A stretch of 11,440 nucleotides of DNA from contig JANJSW010000225.1 of NCBI GenBank assembly GCA_024711415.1, positions 1 to 11,440 of the forward strand, read 5' to 3'. The translations under genes were made by a program, and so were the position numbers. The stretch is from Thermomonas sp. (GTDB lineage: Bacteria > Pseudomonadota > Gammaproteobacteria > Xanthomonadales > Xanthomonadaceae). Position 1 is the stretch's first letter. Each line of letters begins with the position of its first letter. A model generated the notes under the pieces. That model did no database searches. It saw only the letters and a list, made by a program, of their open reading frames with translations, and was not told the DNA's origin. Positions 7,974-11,440 of this stretch are shown here, piece by piece.

Positions 7974-7979
7974 TAAACT
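7974..7979 (+). promoter_or_regulatory. Candidate -10 box upstream of the small membrane protein and pdxJ
   Basis: TAAACT fits TAnnnT and lies just after a 12-base GC palindrome (7960-7971, CCGCCGCGGCGG). A transcript start near 7986 would give a leader of about 20 bases with a weak GGAG at 7995-7998. Confidence 0.3.
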
Positions 7980-8006
7980 TCGCCAATCCGACCCGGAGCC
8001 GCACGC

Positions 8007-8264
8007 ATGCACTGGTTGTTCCTGCTCCTCGCCGCCGCCGCGATGGCGCTGGCCTTCCTGACCACCTCCATGGCGGTGCTGGCAGGCTGCCTGCTCGCGG
8101 CGCTGGTCCTGTTCGTTGCCTGGGCGCTGGGCCTGTACCAGACGCGCGTTGCCGGCAGCGATCGCGACGCGACCATGATGGTCGACCCGGCCGAACTGCG
8201 CCGGCTGCGAGATCTGGCAGAGGCGCGCAGGCTGCAGCGCGACGACGCCGGCGACGCGCCATGA
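8007..8264 (+). CDS. Small two-helix membrane protein of unknown function
   Basis: I do not recognise this 85-residue protein. Residues 3-20 and 22-44 form two hydrophobic helices separated by a short turn (TTS). A charged cytoplasmic-type tail follows (46-85), with a likely helix [24 protein letters not shown] at 7995-7998 is a modest ribosome site. The stop overlaps the pdxJ start as ATGA (8261-8264), a strong sign of translational coupling and the main reason to accept this as a real gene. No link to vitamin B6 synthesis can be read from the protein itself. Confidence 0.75.
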   Translation: MHWLFLLLAAAAMALAFLTTSMAVLAGCLLAALVLFVAWALGLYQTRVAGSDRDATMMVDPAELRRLRDLAEARRLQRDDAGDAP

Positions 8265-9019
8265 CCGCACTCAGCGTCAACCTCAACAAGATCGCGGTGC
8301 TGCGCAACTCGCGTGGCGGCGCCGAGCCCGACGTGCTTGCGGCCGGCGTTGCCTGCCTGGATGCCGGCGCCCATGGCCTGACCGTGCATCCACGCCCCGA
8401 CGCGCGCCACATCCGCAGCGAGGACGTGTACGCGCTGGGCGCGCTGTGCGCTGCGCGCGGGGTCGAGTTCAACGTCGAAGGCAATCCGTTCGCACCACCG
8501 CGCGCCGGTTATCCGGGCCTGCTGGCGCTGTGCGAGGCGGTACGGCCGGCGCAGGTGACCCTGGTCCCGGATGGCGATGGCCAGCTGACCTCCGACCACG
8601 GCTTCGACTTCGCCCGCGACGGCGAAGCGCTGCGCCCGCTCATCGCCGCGTTCAAGGCACTGGGCTGCCGGGTCAGCGTGTTCGTCGACGTCGGCGATCC
8701 CGAGGTGGCACAGGCCGCCGCGGTGGGCGCGGACCGGGTCGAGCTGTACACCGGCCCCTATGCCGAGGCCTTCGCCGCCGGCGATGCCGAAGCGGCGCTG
8801 CGCTTGGCCGCCGAGACCGCGCGCACTGCGCAGGCAGCCGGCCTGCAGGTCAACGCCGGCCACGACCTCAGCCAAACCAACCTGGGCCGCTTCCTTGCGG
8901 AAGTGCCCGCGGTACGGGAAGTGTCGATCGGCCACGCACTGATCGGCGAAGCGCTGTATGCCGGCCTGGACGCGACCGTGCGCGCCTACCGGCGAATCGT
9001 CGACGCCGCGCTTCGGTAA
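8261..9019 (+). CDS. pdxJ: Pyridoxine 5'-phosphate synthase
   Basis: A 252-residue cytoplasmic TIM-barrel enzyme that condenses 1-deoxyxylulose-5-phosphate with 3-amino-2-oxopropyl phosphate, the ring-closing step of DXP-dependent vitamin B6 synthesis. Recognisable parts are [13 protein letters not shown] at the N-terminus; H43, R45 and H50 in [12 protein letters not shown]73 in FNVEGNP; the phosphate-site loop around LVPDGD; H201 in VNAGHDL; and [10 protein letters not shown] (223-232). E. coli has NIDHIATLRN at the start where this protein has [10 protein letters not shown], a variant I believe is normal in xanthomonads. The start overlaps the preceding small gene by four bases, so its translation is probably coupled. 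It converges with exbD2; in Xanthomonas pdxJ also neighbours the tonB-exb cluster. Confidence 0.95.
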   Translation: MTALSVNLNKIAVLRNSRGGAEPDVLAAGVACLDAGAHGLTVHPRPDARHIRSEDVYALGALCAARGVEFNVEGNPFAPPRAGYPGLLALCEAVRPAQVTLVPDGDGQLTSDHGFDFARDGEALRPLIAAFKALGCRVSVFVDVGDPEVAQAAAVGADRVELYTGPYAEAFAAGDAEAALRLAAETARTAQAAGLQVNAGHDLSQTNLGRFLAEVPAVREVSIGHALIGEALYAGLDATVRAYRRIVDAALR

Positions 9020-9080
9020 ACGCTCCCCACCGTGCGGCAGTGAGCTGCCCTGCCGAGGCATCGGCCCGCGGGCGCGTTTC

Positions 9081-9101
9081 GCGAAGCCGGGCTTGCTTCG
9101 C
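9081..9101 (+). terminator. Weak hairpin downstream of pdxJ
   Basis: GCGAAGC (9081-9087) pairs with GCTTCGC (9095-9101) around a 7-base loop, but no T-run follows on the plus strand. It could assist pdxJ termination. The rest of the 217-base gap between pdxJ and exbD2 holds only the strong terminator at 9168-9193. Confidence 0.25.
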
Positions 9102-9167
9102 TGCCCTGTCCAGCCACGACGCAGCAGTTCCTGCCCCCCGGCCAGGATCCACGCACCAATGTCAGAC

Positions 9168-9193
9168 AAAAAAAAGCCGCCCGGGAGGGCGGC
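9168..9193 (-). terminator. Strong intrinsic terminator of the tonB-exb operon
   Basis: Read on the minus strand, a perfect 7-base GC stem with a 4-base loop (arms at 9187-9193 and 9176-9182) is followed by eight Ts (complement of 9168-9175). This is a classic Rho-independent terminator 44 bases after the exbD2 stop. On the plus strand only GTTTCG follows the stem, so it would be a weaker stop for pdxJ transcripts. Confidence 0.9.
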
Positions 9194-9236
9194 GTTTCGT
9201 CATCCACGACGTGCTCCGGAAGCCGGAGCTGAATGT

Positions 9237-9647
9237 TTATTTCTGGACGAAACCGATCTTGATCATGTCGGCATTCTTCGCCGCTGCCAGCACCTGGGCC
9301 AGCACGCCGTATTCCGCCGATTCGTTGGTGTCGATCTGCAGCTCCGGCTGGTTGCTCGGATCGCGGGCGACTTCCTCGCCCATCATCCGCTCCAGCGCCG
9401 AAACGGCGACCGGCGAGTTGTTCCAGAAGACCTGGCCGGAGGCGTCGATCCGCAGTTCGATCGGATCCGGCGGCTCCTTCGGGTTCTCCGGCGGCTTTTC
9501 CGTCTTCTGCGGCAGATCCACGTCCACCGGCACCGACTGGATCGGCATGGTCACCATGAAGATGATCAGCAGCACGAGCATCACGTCGATCAACGGGGTG
9601 ACGTTGATGTCCGCCATGGCACCTGCGCTGGCTTTGGCAAAGGCCAT
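9237..9647 (-). CDS. exbD2: Second ExbD-type proton-channel subunit
   Basis: A 136-residue ExbD/TolR-family protein with a short cytoplasmic N-terminus, one membrane helix (about 18-38) and a periplasmic domain. The signature [19 protein letters not shown] carries D21, the residue matching the essential membrane aspartate (D25) of E. coli ExbD. The periplasmic linker is Pro/Glu-rich ([15 protein letters not shown]). The start has AGGAGAA 6 bases upstream, and this ribosome site overlaps the exbD1 stop, so the pair is tightly coupled. In Xanthomonas campestris the second exbD of this cluster is described as not needed for ferric iron uptake but involved in plant interaction; whether that holds here is unknown. 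The gene is the last before the operon terminator. Confidence 0.92.
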   Translation of the reverse strand: MAFAKASAGAMADINVTPLIDVMLVLLIIFMVTMPIQSVPVDVDLPQKTEKPPENPKEPPDPIELRIDASGQVFWNNSPVAVSALERMMGEEVARDPSNQPELQIDTNESAEYGVLAQVLAAAKNADMIKIGFVQK

Positions 9648-9659
9648 CGTGCGTTCTCC

Positions 9660-10091
9660 TTACTGCCCTTTCTTCGGCGGCGTGGTGACGAAGCCGACCT
9701 TGGCCATGCCCTGCGCCTGCGCGATCTTCACGACTTCGTTGATCAGCCGGTACGGGGTGGTCTTGTCGCCACGGATCTGCACCGGCGGCTGCGGGGTCTT
9801 CTGGGCCTCGACCGACAGGCGGCTTTCGATCGCCTGCCGGGTCGCCGGCTCGTCATTGAGGAAGAGCTCGCCCGCCTCGGTCACCGTGATGGTCACCGGC
9901 GGGATCTGCTGCTTCTTCTCTTCCTTCTTCTGGACCACTGCCTGCGGCAGCTGCACCTTGACCTTGTGGTTCATCAGCGGCGTGGTGATCATGAAGATGA
10001 TCAGCAGCACCAACATCACGTCCACCAGCGGCGTGACGTTGATTTCGGCCATCGGCGCGCCGTCTTCCTTGTTACCGACACTTGCTCCCAT
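9660..10091 (-). CDS. exbD1: ExbD, proton-channel subunit of the TonB motor
   Basis: A 143-residue ExbD with one membrane helix (about 21-41). [19 protein letters not shown] holds D24, the proton-translocating aspartate. A basic/acidic linker (QKKEEKKQQ) leads to the periplasmic domain ending TPYRLINEVVKIAQAQGMAKVGFV, typical of the family. ExbB and ExbD form the inner-membrane motor that uses the proton gradient to energise TonB. GGAGG lies 9 bases before the start, in the 36-base gap after exbB. It is nearly identical to exbD2 through the membrane helix but differs in the periplasmic part. Confidence 0.94.
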   Translation of the reverse strand: MGASVGNKEDGAPMAEINVTPLVDVMLVLLIIFMITTPLMNHKVKVQLPQAVVQKKEEKKQQIPPVTITVTEAGELFLNDEPATRQAIESRLSVEAQKTPQPPVQIRGDKTTPYRLINEVVKIAQAQGMAKVGFVTTPPKKGQ

Positions 10092-10127
10092 GGTCAGGGG
10101 CCTCCGTCAGGTTCCAGTGGCCAACGA

Positions 10128-10886
10128 TCAGCGCTTGCCGGCCGCGTCGCCGACGCGAGCGCCGGTGGCGAAGAAGTCGTGCAGGTCGTGAGCGAAGGTG
10201 TCGAACTGGTTGTTGGTGATCCGGTTCGCACGCACGAAGGCGTTGTACGCCAGCAGCGCCGGGATCGCCACGAACAGACCGATCGCGGTCATGATCAGCG
10301 CCTCGCCCACCGGGCCGGCCACTGCCGAGATCGACGCATCGCCCGACGAACCGATCGCGATCAGCGCGTGGTAGATGCCCCACACGGTGCCGAGCAGGCC
10401 GACGAACGGGGCCGACGAACCGGTGGTGGCAAGCACGGTCAGGCCGGCTTCCAGGTTCAGCGACTCGCGGGTCACGGCCTGGCGCAGCGCGCGATCCACG
10501 AACTCGGAGCGGTTCAGCGACTCGGCCAGCTTGGAACCGTCGTGGCGCTGGTGGTGGGCAGCAGCCTGGGCCGCGTCCAGCGCGATCTTGGAGAACGGCT
10601 CGGACTTCGGCTGCTCTTCCATGTAACGGATCGCGTCCTGGGCGTTGGTGGTTTCCCAGAAGGTGCTGACCACGCGGTCGGCACGGCCACGCAGGCGCAT
10701 GTTCTTGATGAAGTTGATGATGATCCAGTACCAGGACATCACCGACATGATGCTCAAGGTGAGGAACACGATCCAGCCGACTGCGTCGAAGTTCTGGATC
10801 AGGCTTTCAAAGCCCATCTGCTGGAGCGCGGCGGCGTTGTTGCCTCCGGCGGCGGCAGGTGCGGCGGCAGCAGTTTCTTGCAACAT
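10128..10886 (-). CDS. exbB: ExbB, MotA/TolQ/ExbB-family proton channel
   Basis: A 252-residue inner-membrane protein. It has an Ala-rich N-terminal stretch (5-20), one membrane helix (36-58), a large cytoplasmic loop (60-150) and two further helices (about 152-178 and 192-216). TTGSSAPFVGLLGTVWGIYH and GPVGEALIMTAIGLFVAIPA are the diagnostic MotA_ExbB motifs; E195 in GEALIMTA matches the conserved glutamate in the third helix of E. coli ExbB. It assembles as a pentamer around ExbD and couples proton flow to TonB. The ATG has AAGGG about 8 bases upstream. It lies 84 bases after the tonB stop, and no terminator is seen in that gap, so co-transcription with tonB is likely. Confidence 0.95.
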   Translation of the reverse strand: MLQETAAAAPAAAGGNNAAALQQMGFESLIQNFDAVGWIVFLTLSIMSVMSWYWIIINFIKNMRLRGRADRVVSTFWETTNAQDAIRYMEEQPKSEPFSKIALDAAQAAAHHQRHDGSKLAESLNRSEFVDRALRQAVTRESLNLEAGLTVLATTGSSAPFVGLLGTVWGIYHALIAIGSSGDASISAVAGPVGEALIMTAIGLFVAIPALLAYNAFVRANRITNNQFDTFAHDLHDFFATGARVGDAAGKR

Positions 10887-10970
10887 ACGCTTACCCTTGG
10901 ATGTCGTGGATGAAGTTGTTCAAAGAAGAGGTGAAGCTTTCGCGTTGGAACGGGTGGAGCGGGACAGCAG

Positions 10971-11440
10971 TTACATCTTGAATTCGACCGGGACGCGGAC
11001 GCGGCTGGCGACCTTCTGGCCGTTCTTCACTTCCGGGTTGAAGCGCCAGCGCTTGGCCGCCTTGATCGCCTCGCGATCGAGGTTGCGGTTGCCGCTGGAA
11101 CGCTCGACTTCCACGTCGAGCACGCCACCGCTGGCGTCGATGCTGACGATCAGCACCGTGGTGCCCTGGATGCCGCGGCGCATTTCCTCCGGCGGGTAGC
11201 GCGGGGGATTCATGTTGCGGGACGAAGGATCCACGCTGGAGCCGATATCCGGCACCGAGGCCGGCGGCGCCGGTGGCGACGGCGGCGGCGCGGCGACGTC
11301 GACGGCGCGAGACTCGCTCAGCACCACCGGCGGATCATCCGGCGGCGGCGGGATCGGGCTCGGGCGCGGCGGCGACAGCGTCTTCGGCGGCGTGGTCAGC
11401 GGCTTGGGCTGTTCCGGCGGCGGCGGCGGCGGCGGCGGCG
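10971..11440 (-). CDS. tonB: TonB energy-transducing protein, C-terminal 155 residues (N-terminus beyond the window)
   Basis: The gene enters from the right edge, so the start and the N-terminal membrane anchor are outside the window. The visible part begins in a proline-rich periplasmic spacer: eight consecutive prolines, then EQPKPLTTPPKTLSPP and further Pro/Ser stretches. It ends in a canonical TonB C-terminal domain: PPRYPPEEMRRGIQGTTVL, then IDASGGVLDVEVERSSGNRN, LDREAIKAAKRWRFNPEVKN and RVRVPVEFKM. This domain contacts the TonB box of outer-membrane receptors, while the spacer crosses the periplasm. The GTG near 11325 is internal and should not be taken as the start, because the proline-rich frame continues upstream without a break. 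It is probably the first gene of the tonB-exbB-exbD1-exbD2 operon. Confidence 0.93.
   Translation of the reverse strand, partial: PPPPPPPPEQPKPLTTPPKTLSPPRPSPIPPPPDDPPVVLSESRAVDVAAPPPSPPAPPASVPDIGSSVDPSSRNMNPPRYPPEEMRRGIQGTTVLIVSIDASGGVLDVEVERSSGNRNLDREAIKAAKRWRFNPEVKNGQKVASRVRVPVEFKM
11415..11440. repeat. CGG/CCG trinucleotide run in tonB
   Basis: Perfect trinucleotide repeat running to the window edge. On the minus strand it encodes at least eight proline codons, all CCG. The true length is unknown because the window cuts it. Confidence 0.9.

Noticed and set aside
8958..10913. 651-residue open frame on the plus strand across pdxJ, exbD2, exbD1 and exbB
   Set aside because: It runs antisense through three well-identified genes and across the strong terminator. 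Its composition is His/Arg/Asp-rich, typical of an antisense GC shadow.
10971..11327. 118-residue version of TonB starting at an internal GTG
   Set aside because: The proline-rich coding frame continues upstream to the window edge, and a TonB without its membrane anchor would not be typical.

Overview
The window is very GC-rich, gene-dense chromosomal DNA. The likely host is a gammaproteobacterium of the Xanthomonadaceae (Lysobacteraceae), such as Lysobacter, Luteimonas or Thermomonas. This is inferred from three things: a tonB-exbB-exbD1-exbD2 cluster next to pdxJ, as in Xanthomonas; a bacterial phenylalanine hydroxylase next to a divergent Lrp/AsnC regulator; and the xanthomonad style of the PdxJ and fructose-bisphosphatase proteins. 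I see no tRNA, rRNA, CRISPR array, insertion sequence or prophage. This is mostly core housekeeping DNA.

Layout. Positions 1-92 hold the N-terminus of an Lrp/AsnC-type regulator on the minus strand. It is divergent from phenylalanine-4-hydroxylase (196-1113), and the short shared gap contains a TGCAA dyad. Next come a lipoprotein of unknown function with a threefold internal repeat (1192-2583) and class I fructose-1,6-bisphosphatase (2633-3655), which is broken by an in-frame TAG at codon 65. A strong hairpin follows. The next genes are an SLC13-like permease with two TrkA-C domains (3754-5568), a pirin (5594-6457), a cardiolipin synthase (6520-7959), a two-helix membrane protein (8007-8264) and pdxJ (8261-9019), the last two overlapping by ATGA. 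From the right edge, on the minus strand, come tonB (partial), exbB, exbD1 and exbD2. They end at a textbook intrinsic terminator (9168-9193) and converge on pdxJ.

Function. The plus-strand genes are a string of mostly independent housekeeping units, and several have their own TAnnnT-like -10 box. The minus-strand cluster is one functional unit: the ExbB/ExbD motor uses the proton gradient to drive TonB, which energises outer-membrane receptors for iron-siderophores and, in xanthomonads, carbohydrates.

The observations most worth a second look are the single-base nonsense change in an otherwise intact fbp, the loss of both SNT signature motifs in the permease (replaced by His-His-Val and Ser-Asp-Ala), and the RQRxLLG-to-Cys repeat in the unknown lipoprotein. 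I found no clearly new multi-gene system here.
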